Below are positions 25,104 to 36,950 of a DNA stretch of 64,000 nt, in pieces. Source of the DNA: Emydura subglobosa. Taxonomy: Eukaryota; Chordata; Testudines; Chelidae. Location: the NCBI GenBank assembly GCA_007922225.1, contig ML679956.1:17829049-17893048 (forward strand). Direction: 5' to 3'. Under the pieces are notes generated by a model. It had not been told where the DNA came from and made no database searches. It worked only from the letters and a program-made list of their open reading frames with translations. Position numbers and translations under genes: made by a program. Each line of letters opens with the position of its first letter. The stretch's first letter is position 1.

Positions 25104-25842
25104 CAATCGAGAGTGTCATCTTACTCTCAGAGTTAAAGAACTGCAAAGTGAAACAAAGAAAAGTCCTTTAGATATTATGATGATGGGGCACTATAGAAAA
25201 CCCTAAAATAGAAAGAATCTGGTTAGTACGTACAGAAGCCTACCTGTTATTAATCATTCTAAGAGCATGGACATGCTTTAAAAGATGAGGGAGGCATGAT
25301 ATTATTCTTCTATTGCAGTCTTCTAGAAATTATATATTCATATTTTATTATGTAATTTTAATATATTATAACTATATAATAATAATGTCCATATATGTTA
25401 TATACAATTCTGAAAATTTGTGAGAATGTTGTAGAAGCTATTTGGAGAGGGAAGTAGGCTTCGCCACAACCCCTGCCTTGCAGTGCTGATATATTCTTCT
25501 CTCGGTCTTGGCAATAGTCTTCATTAAACATAATGAGAGTTATGCATGCACAATAAGAGGTGAATGTAGCCTTTAGTTCACCAGCTACACACACCAGTAC
25601 ACAGATGTCATGACTCAGATGAAAGATCTTAGTGCCAAAGAAGCCACAAAGTTAAAAGCCAGGTCACAATTAGGGTCACTCAGTGATGGGTGACTGAAGG
25701 GTGACCTAGTTCTTTCTCAAACATATTGAGACAGAAGGTTATAAGCACAAAATAACCGTTCCTTGAGTCTTGCCAATGATCACCCTTATTTATTGTATTG
25801 TTTGCTGTGCTGATTGAAGCACGTCATCTCCATGATATATGG
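25104..25842. other. Intergenic, no gene seen
   Basis: AT-rich sequence with an ATATAT-rich tract near 25320-25400. No recognised element. Confidence 0.55.
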
Positions 25843-25844
25843 CA

Positions 25845-27310
25845 GGGGTGGCCAAACTGTGGCTTGTGAGCTAAATGCAGCTCTTTTACCCTGCACACTA
25901 TTGGAATAATTTTTGTACAAGGCATGTCTTGTGAAGTATCATTTAAAGACTCATAACTTGCTGACCAATATCACCATGGCTAAGGATAAGATTCTGTCAT
26001 GGGTATTTTTAGTAAAAGTCAGGGACAGGTCGTGGGCTATAAACAAAAATTCATGGAGTTTGCAACCAGTCCCTGACTTTTACTAAAAATACTCTGGTGA
26101 AAGAGGGTAAACAGCTGCCGGGGCTTGCAGCCGCTCCAGCCTGCTGCTCCAACTGGCGAGCTGGCTGATCAGCTGTTCAGTAGTGGCCCTGGGGCTTACA
26201 GTCGCTCCAGCCCTGTCCCAGAAGTCATGGAGCTCCAGAAAGTCACAGAATATGTGACCTCCATGACCAAATCGGATCCTTAATCATGGCAAAATGCACA
26301 TAGCAGTATTATATGTGAAGTTATAAACATAAGATGAAATCATGACTGAAAGTATGTTTTTCAGATAAGCTTGCAAAGTGGCTAAATCAGTTCCTCAAAG
26401 ACAAAGGATAAGTTGATGACTCAGCCAGCTGTAAACAAGGCTGATGGGCCTTTATCTGCTAAGTCAATGTTTCTCAACGACCTGTCCCTGGACCAGCATC
26501 GGTCCCTGAGATCTCCTTGAAACAGTATAGGAAGCCGGTCCCTGAAACATTGCCCTAAGTGGCCATTCTTTGGCAGGAAAGGGGGCAGAAGCAAAAATTT
26601 ACATCTTAGTAAAGAAACAGCATGGAGTTCCCTTCCACCCAGACTGCCTGTTGCCTTGTTCCCAGCTGGAAATCCTTCTCTGAGGGGTAATAGGACTATA
26701 AAAAGAAGTGGCAGACATCTCTTCCTGCCCATTGCATTCACTGCACCTAAAGAGACAAAGGAAGCAGTTGTTTGACTCTGGAGGAGGGGTCCTGACCTAA
26801 AGAGTTTGGCCAGTAAAACTGCTCAAAGCATGTGTGGAGAAACTTTGCTTTGAATCTAATGTAGCTTGTTACTCTAGGCACCAATAAGCATTTTATCTTT
26901 ATTTCTTTTGTAACCAGTTCTGACTTTTATGCCTCATTACTTGTACTCACTTAAAATCTCTCCTTTTGTAGTTAATAAACTTGTTTTATTGTTTTATCTA
27001 ATCCAGTGTGTTCAAGTTAAAGTGTCTGGGTAATTCCATTTGGGGTAACAAGTTGTGTGCATATTACTCCCTTAAAGGAATAACGGATTTAATATATTCA
27101 TGCTGTCCAGAAAAGGGCAGGGCAGTACAGGAAATAAATTTCTGGGGCAAAACTTGGGACTGGGAGTGTGTTGTGGTCACTCTGTGGTAATCTCTTAGGC
27201 TGGTAAGAGCCAAGGTGTGTCACAGCTGGGAGTGACTTACATGGTGGTGGCGGTTTGTGAGCAGTCCAGGTTGGAGGCTACAGAAGCAAGGCATTGTAAA
27301 GGGCACCCCT
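25845..27310 (+). mobile_element. Decayed LTR/hAT mosaic
   Basis: It starts with CAGGGGTGGCCAAACTGTGG, a hAT-type terminus without a visible partner. LTR-like sequence follows, with a TTAATAAACTTGTTTTA polyadenylation region near 26970-26990. A complete MITE is nested at 25981-26282. I recognise the LTR-like parts from turtle repeats but cannot name the family. There are no intact retroviral or gypsy genes. Confidence 0.5.
25981..26282. mobile_element. Nested hAT MITE with internal palindrome, 302 bp
   Basis: The ends TAAGGATAAGATTCTGTCAT and (reverse complement) TAAGGATCCGATTTGGTCAT match at 16 of 20 positions. The flanks ACCATGGC (25973-25980) and ATCATGGC (26283-26290) form an 8-bp target duplication with one mismatch. 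A second inverted pair inside is GTATTTTTAGTAAAAGTCAG with CTGACTTTTACTAAAAATAC. Confidence 0.85.
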
Positions 27311-27435
27311 AGTTATAAGGCAGGGTGACACAGCTACAGGTTAATCTGGATTTTACCCTGGTATGTCACTTAGATTGAATTTTTGTCAATCAACAAATAG
27401 CAAGGCATTTGACACTTAAAAGAAACTGGAGAAAG

Positions 27436-27676
27436 GTTTTTTCTACATGGTGCCTTTCTTTGTCCTCACTAGTTGGGGTGTAAATTTCTAATTCACACTG
27501 GAGTGTTGTGCACTAACTGGCCTCTGTGGACCCTTTAACACACACGGGAAGGTGTTTTTAGTGCATGCCAACAGGGTCCACGCCGGGCAGTTAGTGTGCA
27601 ACACGGTGGGGTGCCCATTAAAATTTACACTCCAGCTACTGTGGACTAAGCCACCATGTAGAGAATCCCAAAGATA
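27436..27676. repeat. Long palindromic element, about 240 bp
   Basis: Left-side blocks TTCTACATGGTGCC, GGTGTAAATTT, GTGCACTAACTGGC and GTGGACCCT recur as reverse complements on the right (AGGGTCCAC, GCAGTTAGTGTGC, AAATTTACACTCC, CCACCATGTAGA), in mirrored order. This is a foldback MITE of unknown family. No target duplication was identified. Confidence 0.75.
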
Positions 27677-27921
27677 GAAGCCCAAGGGACAAAAAACCAG
27701 CACACATTGAAAAGGGGAACACAAAGCAAAGTTATTCAGAGGGACAGAAAAGTAAAGTAATTCCAGAAAGACAACTTTTGGACTTGATCATGCAAGATCT
27801 GTAGCACCCTGAACTATCCTGGTCAGTAGCTTGCAGGTTAAGGCCTTTAAACAGAAAGGAAATTACCCTACCTTCACCACTAACAAAACTGAAGCTTAAA
27901 GACAACACTGAAAAAGTAATG

Positions 27922-28606
27922 TGATGAGGTGTTCACTCCACACAAGACCTGAACAGGTTAATGTGGGCCAGAAGGGCCCTTATATGCTGCACCTGGAGGG
28001 AATCCAGGGATTGATAAGCACTAACTAGAGATGAATCCCAGCTACGGGATGAACTGGGATAGTATAAAGCCAGAAAGTGAGCGAAGGAAGAGGCTCCAGG
28101 GAGGAGATCTGTAGTCAATCCCTAGAGGGAAAGGGAGTTGGCCAGGGACAAGCAGGAAGTCTAGGAGGAAAGTAAGCTGTGGGGTCCTGCCCTGGAATAG
28201 GAAGTTTTACACGAGGTCTAGAGGGATGGAAGTAGCAATGGGGGAAGCACCATTGGTAAACCCAGAGATAGAGCTGTGGATTAAGAAGGAGCCCAAGGAA
28301 ACAGCAACTGGAGACTGAGCAAACCTAGGTTGTTAGGCATAGGTCCCTAGACTGGAACCCAGAATAGCAGGCAGGACTGGGTTCCCCTATCAGTCACTGG
28401 AAAAGTGGCACAGGACCAGAATCAGAATGATAGACTGCCTGAAACAGCAAATGGACATATTGTCCAGTGGGACTTTGAAGGAGGGGACCTGGCTGGAGGG
28501 CCAAGTCAGAAAGACGGCACACCCTGTATCATTTAGAGAGAGAGAAAGAGTGAGAGAGAGAGAAGAACCCCAATACACACAACCAGTGAAAGAGATGCCA
28601 AATGGG
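27922..28606 (+). mobile_element. LTR-like element beginning TGATGAGGTG, plus strand
   Basis: It starts TGATGAGGTGTTCACTCCAC and contains GCCAGAAGGGCCCTTATATG, a TATA-like context. A minus-strand relative starts at 33316. It ends in a GA-rich simple repeat (28537-28563). No coding domains are seen. The boundaries are approximate. Confidence 0.5.
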
Positions 28607-29060
28607 TAGGGCCCTACCAAATTCATGGACATGAAAAACAAGTTGCGAACCTGTGAAATCTGGCTAGTGTAAGGGAGGGACAGGGCTCCTACCAAGCGCT
28701 TTGCTTCAGTTACTTGTCCCAGTTGGCTGGGGAGGAATGGGACATCCCCTTCCCCTGCAGAGGCCACTCCCAGGGCCGGGTCAGACCCACCTCTGAAAAC
28801 CTCCCCAGCTGCTGGCTGAGAGCCCAGCTCTGAAGGCAGCACCGCCACCAGCAGCAGCGCAGAAGTATGGGTGGCAATACTGAGACCTTCCCCTACAATA
28901 GCCTTGCAACCCCCTCTCACTACCCTCTTTTGGGTCAGGACCCTCATGGTTCCAACACCATGAAATTTCAGATTTAAGTATCTGAAAATATGAAATTTTA
29001 TTTTTAAAATCCTATGACCATGAATTTGGCCAAATGGACCATGAATTTGGTAGGGTCCTA
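28607..29060. mobile_element. hAT MITE with TAGGGCCCTACCAAATTCAT termini, 454 bp
   Basis: The left end TAGGGCCCTACCAAATTCAT and right end ATGAATTTGGTAGGGTCCTA differ at one position as inverted repeats. The flanks CAAATGGG (28599-28606) and CACATGGG (29061-29068) are an 8-bp target duplication with one mismatch. A 231-codon minus-strand open frame over this interval is non-functional sequence of the element. No transposase. Confidence 0.9.
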
Positions 29061-31144
29061 CACATGGGGCAAGAACTAATTTCAAGACCCAGCCACAAGG
29101 AAGGGCCCATTGTGGATTATACCAATTGGTATGAAAGTAAACTTTGTTGCTTTATGTTTCTGACTAAAGATATTCTAAAGTATTTTTGGTTTGGATGTTT
29201 TCTTTGTTGGGAAGAAGTCTGCCTATATCTTTGTATAGCAACTCCCATAAGGGGAGTAATAGTTTATGCAGATCTAGCACGAGCAAACAAAACCTAAAAT
29301 GATACTCTGGAATTCCAAAAAGAAATACCAGAGAGAGAAGAGTTTGGGGGATTGTTCCTATAGCTAATTGCCATGCAATTTTCAACACATTTTGAATGTA
29401 AACTGTTATGACTACAGTTTTTTATTCAAACAAAGTAAGTCAATATGTCCAGCTATTAGGTTATACTTCATCTCTCTCAGGAAGGGAAGAAAATTAATGT
29501 CTTGGAAACCTACAAAGAAAACCAGTATCCCTATAAATGAAACAGTTCAAGTCCAAGAACTTTTCACAACATTTTTTCATTAGGAAAAGTTCACAGTTTC
29601 CAAACAATATTATGATTGAAATCAGTAATTCAGTGTATGAATACTTGACCATTCATCAAGGATCAAAACCTAAGGATCATATTTCAGTGGGAGTTTGAGT
29701 AAGAACTTCAGGATTGTTTTTTTTACTACATACTTGCTGTGGATCTACAGAACCATGATTATATCACCTCTAGTGTATGGAACTTAAATATGAGTGCTGA
29801 CGAAGGCTAAACACTGGATTAACATTTTTATTCTTGCCATTTTTGTCCATATCAAGTGGCAGGACAAGATCAGAAATTAGGATATTCGAAGCCACACCCA
29901 GCAACTGCCTCCAAGAGCAGTGGTTCAGTTTTGACAGCTTTCTTAGTATCGATATATTATTAGAATGGAAGACCAACACATTCCAGGGCATGCGTATCAG
30001 AGAATGCTGCTACATGGCTGGCTATCACATGGGTGTCAAAAGCTTTGGTGACGCATTAAGATTGCCAGTGAAAGACGTAAACTGAATATCCAGACAGACC
30101 ACTTAAGCACCTTGCCAGGGATCCATCTGGGTGGTGCTCGACATGAAAGAAGGCCATGCCCCTTCAGGATTTGCCACAATTATACCATACTTGCTGTTAC
30201 AATCTATATTTTACTCCTATTTCACACTGTTAGAATTTTGATGCTTGTCATGGATTCTGAATTATTTAGGGAAAGAATGTGTAGTCCCTATTTGGTTCTC
30301 AACTCCCGTGCTTTATTGCTTCAACAGAAGTGTATCTTTTTAGTATGGGCTTTCCCACATGTAGCTCCTTTGCTACCTGATCTATCAATAAATAATAATA
30401 GTCTACTTGAAAAATTTCTTGTTTTTAAAATGGAATACTTACTGTATGTTATACAGTCTTTAATAGTATGAGATAATCCTTTATTAATAAATAAGGAATT
30501 ATTGAGTGACAAAATGAGGCAAAGAAACAGGCATTGCTTGTTGTATTTGCCCAGCAGAGCCAAAAACCATGACTGAAAACAGAAAAAAGCTAAATAGAAA
30601 CAAGTATGGCCAGAGGCAATTTGTCTATATGTTTTAAAATGTTGTATTTTATTGCATTAGCTTTTCACCCAGTATTAGTTACAGATCATATAAGGAAATT
30701 CAGGAAATTGTGTAGCTCAGCCATTTGTGAATATTCAATGCCAAAACAAAAGCACAAAGTCCAGATTCCCACGGGACACACAGGCAATGTATATGGTAAT
30801 AAACAGGAGTGAGTCAGATTCAAAGAAAAAAAATTCATTTCAGAGATAGGGTAGGTGGAAGGAAAAGGAAGAGAAAGGGGAAATAATGTATAATTCAGTT
30901 TGTAAAACATGTAGATTTGCTGATATAGAATTAGCATGATAACAAGTTGACCTTTTTTTAAAGAAAAACTAGATTTAGTACATTCTAAGCATTGCACATT
31001 AAATCACCACTGGAAAAATATTTACAGAGATGTAAACTGCTGGTATGCTGAGACCACTGCCCATCATTCTGATCAATTATCTCACTGTGTATTTCTACTT
31101 CCCTGTCCATCTGCATCCATCTGCTATCTCTTGTCTTATACTTA

Positions 31145-31265
31145 GATAGTAAGCTCCTGGAGGCAGGGACCATCTTTTTGTTCTGTATTGTACAGCACTT
31201 AGTGCATTAGAGTCTTGGTTGAAGAATAGGGCTCCTAGATACTATGGTAATATTAATATATGAAT
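31145..31265 (+). repeat. Interspersed repeat tail, copy 2
   Basis: It contains TAGTAAGCTCCTGGAGGCAG, GGACCATCTTTTTGTTCTGT, TGTACAGCACTTAGTGCA and GGGCTCCTAGATACTATGGT, which are the best-preserved blocks of this family in the window. Confidence 0.65.
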
Positions 31266-31840
31266 GGAAAACTCATTTGTGGAAAATTCTAATTCATTCA
31301 CTGCTGTTTGGGAGTCATTAAACAAGCATCCCCCATTTGCTATATTTATCACCACTTCCACATTTACTACAGTTAAAGTGAGAGTCTAATTAATCCAGCA
31401 CTGACAATGGAAAAGTAAGATGAACTGGACAGTTATATATGAATCAGATGTCCTGCCCACCTTCCAGAAGATTCTATATTCTATTGAACCAAGCCCTCCT
31501 TCTCCTCTCACCCATTCCACAACTTCACTCACTTCCCTCTTCAACATCTAATGATAGCGGAGTCCACCCTCTAACTGTGCTCCTTCACCCCACTCAATGA
31601 TCCCACTCATTCTCCTTCCCCAAGAAAATTCTAAGTTTTCTATTGTTTCCTAATAGGCATAACAAAAACCTTGATGTTTTCATTACTTCCCTTGTAAATT
31701 TTTTAGAATAGTTGAAGTTCTCATTCATAGATCAAAATTAGAACCTAATGTTTCAAGTACAAAGAAAAAAACCCTTTGAAATATGTACATGAACATAGTA
31801 TATATTTGCAAGGGACAAAAGTTAAATAAATGACAACTTG

Positions 31841-31873
31841 ATAAAACCCAATAAAACCCAATAAACCCAATAA
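31841..31873. repeat. Tandem AATAAAACCC repeat
   Basis: Three imperfect copies of CCAATAAAAC are seen in a row. Confidence 0.8.
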
Positions 31874-32649
31874 AAATCAGCTAACATTTTTTTCTTGGAA
31901 AAAACTTTTCCTGAGTTGTGAAAAACAATAAGGTTCTATAGAAATTGCAAAATACCTATACAATTGAATAGAGAATTATATCCTGTGTATAGTCTTTTTT
32001 AAACCATCAGATAAAATTTTATAGCAGGGATATAAGTCTCTATTCTACATCATAGGATGAGAAAAAAAATCACATAGAGTTGGATATATTTTTTCTACTG
32101 GAGTTTTGCATAAGGGGTAACTGCTACTTTTTTATAGCGCAGACTAAGATTTAACTCTTTAAGGCTTTTAAAACTGGCAACATTGTGTGGAACTAACATA
32201 CAGCACAATACCAACATATAAATGCACCAGTCCCATCGACACCGAATGCAAGAGGTAGTGTCAGTTTGAGGGGTCAGTATCTCTTTAAAGGCCTCTGGAA
32301 ACTGACTAAGCTATCCTCATGGTATTTTCTGGGATGGTTACAGAGCCTGTTGAACAACCCCATCTCTCTGGCACAGTTACATCCCTGGAGGGGCCATCAC
32401 ACCCCTCATCAATCATGTGAGATCCCTTTATGAACAACATGAACTATAAGGATGTTTACTGGGAGTAGCACAGATGAAGGGAAGAATGCTAGACTATGCA
32501 GGCCTTCTTACTGGTTAAGGAATGCACTGGTGCCTAACTGATAGTTAGCTCTCAAATGTGATCTAAGAACCCCTTGATTTCAGCTGGTCAGGGGTTACAA
32601 AGATATCCTGATTTTGGTATGCACATTCTGGTTCAACAAAGAATGTTAT

Positions 32650-32727
32650 GTGATGTTGTGATGAGGCGCTGCCTCCTAGCAATTCTGGGGATTAGCTCTG
32701 CCAGGCCAATACCCTTTCCTGCAGTTG

Positions 32728-32759
<32 letters not shown>

Positions 32760-33316
32760 GTGTTCACAGCCCCTCTCTTGCTCCAGGTGCTCCTGCTTCC
32801 TCTTCGTGACTCGGCCCTCCGGCCAGGTCGCTTAGTGGTTTCCCCTTCTGGGGTACCAAAGTCTTCCACCACAAATTGTCCCAGGCAGTCCTCTCTCCCC
32901 TGCCTGGTCTATGCCGCTTTCCCAGTGGCTGGTAGGGGAATCCAGTCCCACCCTCTACTCCTGGTTCCAGCTCAGGGTCCATCCAATCAACAGCAAAGGT
33001 CTGCCCTATCCCATATCTCACTGCTTCTCCCCTAAACGTTTCCTACCTTTCTGGTTCTCCCCATTCTCTGGATTTGCCAGCCCAAATTTCTTCCTCCCTC
33101 AGGGAGTAACTGTAGGCTACTTACCTCCCCATCTACCTTGCTTTTACTAGGGAGCAACTGCAGCCTACTTCTGCTCTCAGCTCCTGGGCTTTCTACATGC
33201 CCCTCCTGTTCCCTGCTTCCTGGCTCCTCTTCCAGGTGCAGCGCAGGCAGTTAGTTGGTCTATCTCATCACTTTAACCCCTTCTGGCCTTGTATGGGGTG
33301 GACACCTCATCATGGA
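32650..33316 (-). mobile_element. LTR-like element beginning TGATGAGGTG, minus strand
   Basis: On the minus strand it starts TGATGAGGTGTCCACCCCAT, matching the plus-strand element at 27922. It contains a (TC)n tract at 32727-32760 and a small internal duplication (GGGAGTAACTGTAGGCTACTT at about 33103 and GGGAGCAACTGCAGCCTACTT at about 33151). The 153-codon open frame on the plus strand has no domain. Confidence 0.5.
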
Positions 33317-33396
33317 TGTCTTAAATGGAAACCAAGGTCACAGTGGTTGTTACTATCATTGTGAACTGTATGTACAGATACTATGTAAGGCGTTTA

Positions 33397-33414
33397 TATA
33401 TATATATATATAAA
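33397..33414. repeat. (TA)n microsatellite
   Basis: Simple TA repeat. Confidence 0.9.
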
Positions 33415-33439
33415 AATATACAAACACATACTAAAAATA

Positions 33440-34245
33440 TATTTTAAAATCTGTATCAAGGCAAAGTTGACAAACAGGGTTTCTGCCAGATACAGGATGT
33501 TTATTCACCAGACTCTCTGCTGAAATGAAAAGTAAGTATTCTCTCATTCACAAGGGGTCTCCCATCACCCCCTCAGATGAATGCAGATGAAGGCTTATAA
33601 AAATATTAGAAAGGAACAGGTAAAGAAACACAGTGGGGGAAGAGAACCTTACCTTGAGAGACACATCAAAGGTTTGCTAGACTATATTTGGGGAACAAAG
33701 AAGACGTCTCATCATCCTACACCTACGAAGTAAACAAGCAATGCATTTACATTCATGAAAAATGGGATCACAGCCAGCTTTGGTTAAAGATACTGCTAAC
33801 GGTGTCGGGTGAGATAAGCCTCCTTCGATAGGAGGAAAACCTAATAGTTAAATTTATTCTCTAGAAAGCACGCTATGATTTTGTTTTATATGTGACCTTT
33901 TGTTTCCATTATCCTTACTCACTACCTCTTCAATCTTTGATAATAAACGTATTGTTGTTTTCCACTATACATATATCTCAGTGCTGTGATATTAAGCTAG
34001 GTGCTGATCCTGAGTTGAATCATGCAAGCTGGTGTGTAATCTGTTCTCCTAGGGACAGCAGACCTGGTATTTCTGGGAGTGTTCAATGGATAAGTGGCTG
34101 GACACTACAGGGGAATGCTTCAAAGGGGCTTGGAGATTGGGCTACACCTACTGTTAATCTGCAAGGCACAGTAAGAGTTTACACAGGCCAGAAGAGAATG
34201 CTTGGGTGGCCCACAGGCTGATTGGGTCAGGGAGCTGACACCTAC
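33440..34245 (+). mobile_element. LTR-like sequence, plus strand
   Basis: I recognise GCCTCCTTCGATAGGAGGAA, TTCTCTAGAAAGC, AATAAACG (signal at 33942-33947), GGTGCTGATCCTGAGTTGAA and GGACAGCAGACCTGGTATTT as blocks of a common turtle LTR. The AATAAA followed by a downstream region fits an R/U5-like layout. It appears solitary, with no internal genes seen. The name is unknown to me. Confidence 0.55.
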
Positions 34246-34269
34246 TTAGGCACAAGTAAATCTCTTTCA

Positions 34270-34880
34270 TGATGGAGACAGGGGGTGTCAGGCACTGCCT
34301 CTGATAAGCAGACCTAGTGGTTGGAGCAAAAAAGTTGGGCCTGGGCCAAGGATGGTCCTAGTATTGAGATCTGGGGGCAGCTGAGAGTCAAAACTGAGAT
34401 CAGACTATGTAGACAAACCAGAATCAGAACTGTAGCCAGAGTCCAGCTGCAGGCCAAATGTCAAAGCTGAGTGGTCAGTGTTCAAAGACAAGGCAAGCTG
34501 ATACTGAAGCCAGAGTCCAGATACTCACTGAAGGTTAAAACCAGGTAGTCAGAGTCCGAGGGGGGAGAGGAGGGAGAGACTTGGAGTCACATGCACGGCA
34601 AGGCACCAGAAGTATTCCTGATCACATAGTACTGTTGCTCAGACTGACCTGTAGCTCTGCTGGAGTTGTAGAAATACCTGAGCCTGGAGTCATCTGACCC
34701 AGGCTCTGTGCAGTGATAGGTTGCTGCTGCATGCCTGAGGGCTGACTTATTGCAGCTCAATAGCTAGCAGCCCTGGTTTGGCTGTGAGTTTTCCTCACTG
34801 GGAGGCAACAGGATGACTCACAGTCCTGGGTACCCTGAGAACTGTCAAAACAAGGAAGATTTAAAGACCCAAAAGAAGCT
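34270..34880. repeat. Probable LTR-derived repeat with CCAGAGTCCAG motifs
   Basis: AGCCAGAGTCCAG recurs (about 34436 and 34509) among TCAGAACTGTAG-like stretches. This resembles gypsy-like LTR sequence of turtles. The boundaries and class are uncertain. Confidence 0.35.
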
Positions 34881-35416
34881 ATACAGAAACTTAAGAGTAT
34901 GAAATTGTACTCCATGCAGCATTACAAAGCAATTTACTTTATGTGACAAAGTTATAAGGCTGGTTTTGTGAAGCAATTTGGAACTAATCACGTACCTCAG
35001 TGTGCAGCTTGCATTATGTTAGATTGCTGCAGCCTGTGCTTTGTTCTCTTGGGTTTGTGAGCATGTCTCACCCTATCCTCTGTAATGAGTGTGTCCCTGT
35101 CTTTAATATCCTTTTATAATTTATACTGTTTTTAATGTTTTATTGCACTTTAATAAAAACTGTCAGATGAAAGTTTCTCTGTTGTGTTCGGGTTTCTTCC
35201 ACATAGCACAGCAATTAGAGAATAGTTCTCAAAGGTTGTGAGAACAATAATCCTGATTAAAGAGATGAAGAAAATCTAGTATGTATATTGGCAATTTCAA
35301 AGTCACAAAGTGTAGAGTCTAAAGTGCATAAACTTGCTCTTCAAATTTGAGCTGATTTGTTACTTTACATTAAATTATTGCATTGCCTGTTCGATCATTC
35401 TTTGCTTTTGCTTGAG

Positions 35417-36950
35417 CTACTGAATGATTGTTAATGTCTGGATTGTGGGAGCACTGAGCTGTCTGTCCCACAAATTTGGGGTATCCCTCTGACACTGTGC
35501 TGCTGTGTCAACCCACAAACCTCTGGCAGGTACTACACTTACACAGGCATCCATAGGCAGGGATACACCCAACTGAGTTACATGAATGATCTCCCAAACA
35601 CTCATGAACCACTAATAGGGAGGCTCCAGCCAATTCTTCCCAGCTCCCCAACCTTGCACCCCAGAACTGTACTGTCTCTCACTGGTCAGAAACCAGGCCA
35701 GTGTAAGTTTATTACCACTCCTCACTCAGAGTGGAGAAGACACACACTAGCCTTTTGTAAACTGAGCTCTGATTGCCCAAGCACTTCAACCAAAACACAG
35801 TGTTTTAGATAAAAATATAAAACAGATTTATTAACTATTGAAAGATAGATTTTAGGTGATTATAAGTAGCAAGCATAGGGATAAAAATTGGCTACGTCAG
35901 AAATAAAAATAAATTCACAGTCTGAGTTATACAAACGAAACAGGATTTGAATCAAGCAGTCTTTCACTCTGACAGATGGTACAAACAGGTTAGATCCTCA
36001 ATACACTGGATTCATTCCAGCCTAGGACTCCCTTCCTCCNNNNNNNNNNNNNNNNNNNNNNNNNNNNNNNNNNNNNNNNNNNNNNNNNNNNNNNNNNNNN
36101 NNNNNNNNNNNNNNNNNNNNNNNNNNNNNNNNNNNNNNNNNNNNNNNNNNNNNNNNNNNNNNNNNNNNNNNNNNNNNNNNNNNNNNNNNNNNNNNNNNNN
36201 NNNNNNNNNNNNNNNNNNNNNNNNNNNNNNNNNNNNNNNNNNNNNNNNNNNNNNNNNNNNNNNNNNNNNNNNNNNNNNNNNNNNNNNNNNNNNNNNNNNN
36301 NNNNNNNNNNNNNNNNNNNNNNNNNNNNNNNNNNNNNNNNNNNNNNNNNNNNNNNNNNNNNNNNNNNNNNNNNNNNNNNNNNNNNNNNNNNNNNNNNNNN
36401 NNNNNNNNNNNNNNNNNNNNNNNNNNNNNNNNNNNNNNNCTCCGATCAAAGTCTTTGTCCTCCAGATGTTCCTCCAGGTGTTGAGTTTGGGGGGGGGGGG
36501 GAAGAGGCAGGAGAGAGGCCAAGTGATGATGTCACTTCCCCTCTTTTATATGTTCTTCCAGCTTGCTGGAAAGATCTTTGTGTAATGTAGATCTCTGTGT
36601 AATGTAGATCTCAGGCAGTCCGCATTGGTCAAGCAGTCTCCATTGCACAAAGTCTCTGGGATAGTGGATTTCTTCCTTGATGAGTGTTGATAGCCATTAA
36701 CTGCTGTCTGGCTACTCCACTATAGTACCGGAAAGACTGGTTGTGGGTGTTCCCAACCTTACAATATATTTCAGTGACATATACAGCAATAATTCATAAC
36801 TTCACATATAATGACAGCACATACAATCCAACAGGATATTAATGTTCAACAGATCAAGACTTTTAAAATGATTCTTCACATGGCATACTTTGTACAAATC
36901 ATATTATAATTATATGAAAGTGGTGAATGTGGGGGTTTCAGGGTACTACT
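35417..36950 (-). mobile_element. LTR-derived sequence, probably minus strand, split by assembly gap
   Basis: Blocks such as AAACACAGTGTTTTAGATAA, GGTACAAACAGGTTAGATCC and CAGCAATAATTCATAACTTC are ones I associate with turtle LTR elements in reverse orientation. The unsequenced gap lies inside. No protein domain can be read. Confidence 0.4.
36040..36439. other. Assembly gap, 400 N
   Basis: Exactly 400 undetermined bases. A G-run (about 36490-36501) lies 50 bp downstream and could have contributed to the break. Confidence 0.99.

Larger units (their letters stand above)
29061..32339. other. Intergenic, no gene seen
   Basis: AT-rich sequence. It holds the interspersed tail repeat at 31145-31265 and a short tandem AATAAAACCC repeat at 31841-31873. 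Open frames are short and unassignable. Confidence 0.5.

Noticed and set aside
28390..29085. 231-codon minus-strand open frame
   Set aside because: It overlaps a hAT MITE with defined ends and target duplication. There is no recognisable protein domain.
32574..33035. 153-codon plus-strand open frame with a Ser/Leu-rich stretch
   Set aside because: The Ser/Leu run is a translated (TC)n microsatellite inside an LTR-like repeat.
35947..36585. Plus and minus open frames of 145-212 codons
   Set aside because: Most of their length is the run of Ns, which cannot contain a called stop.
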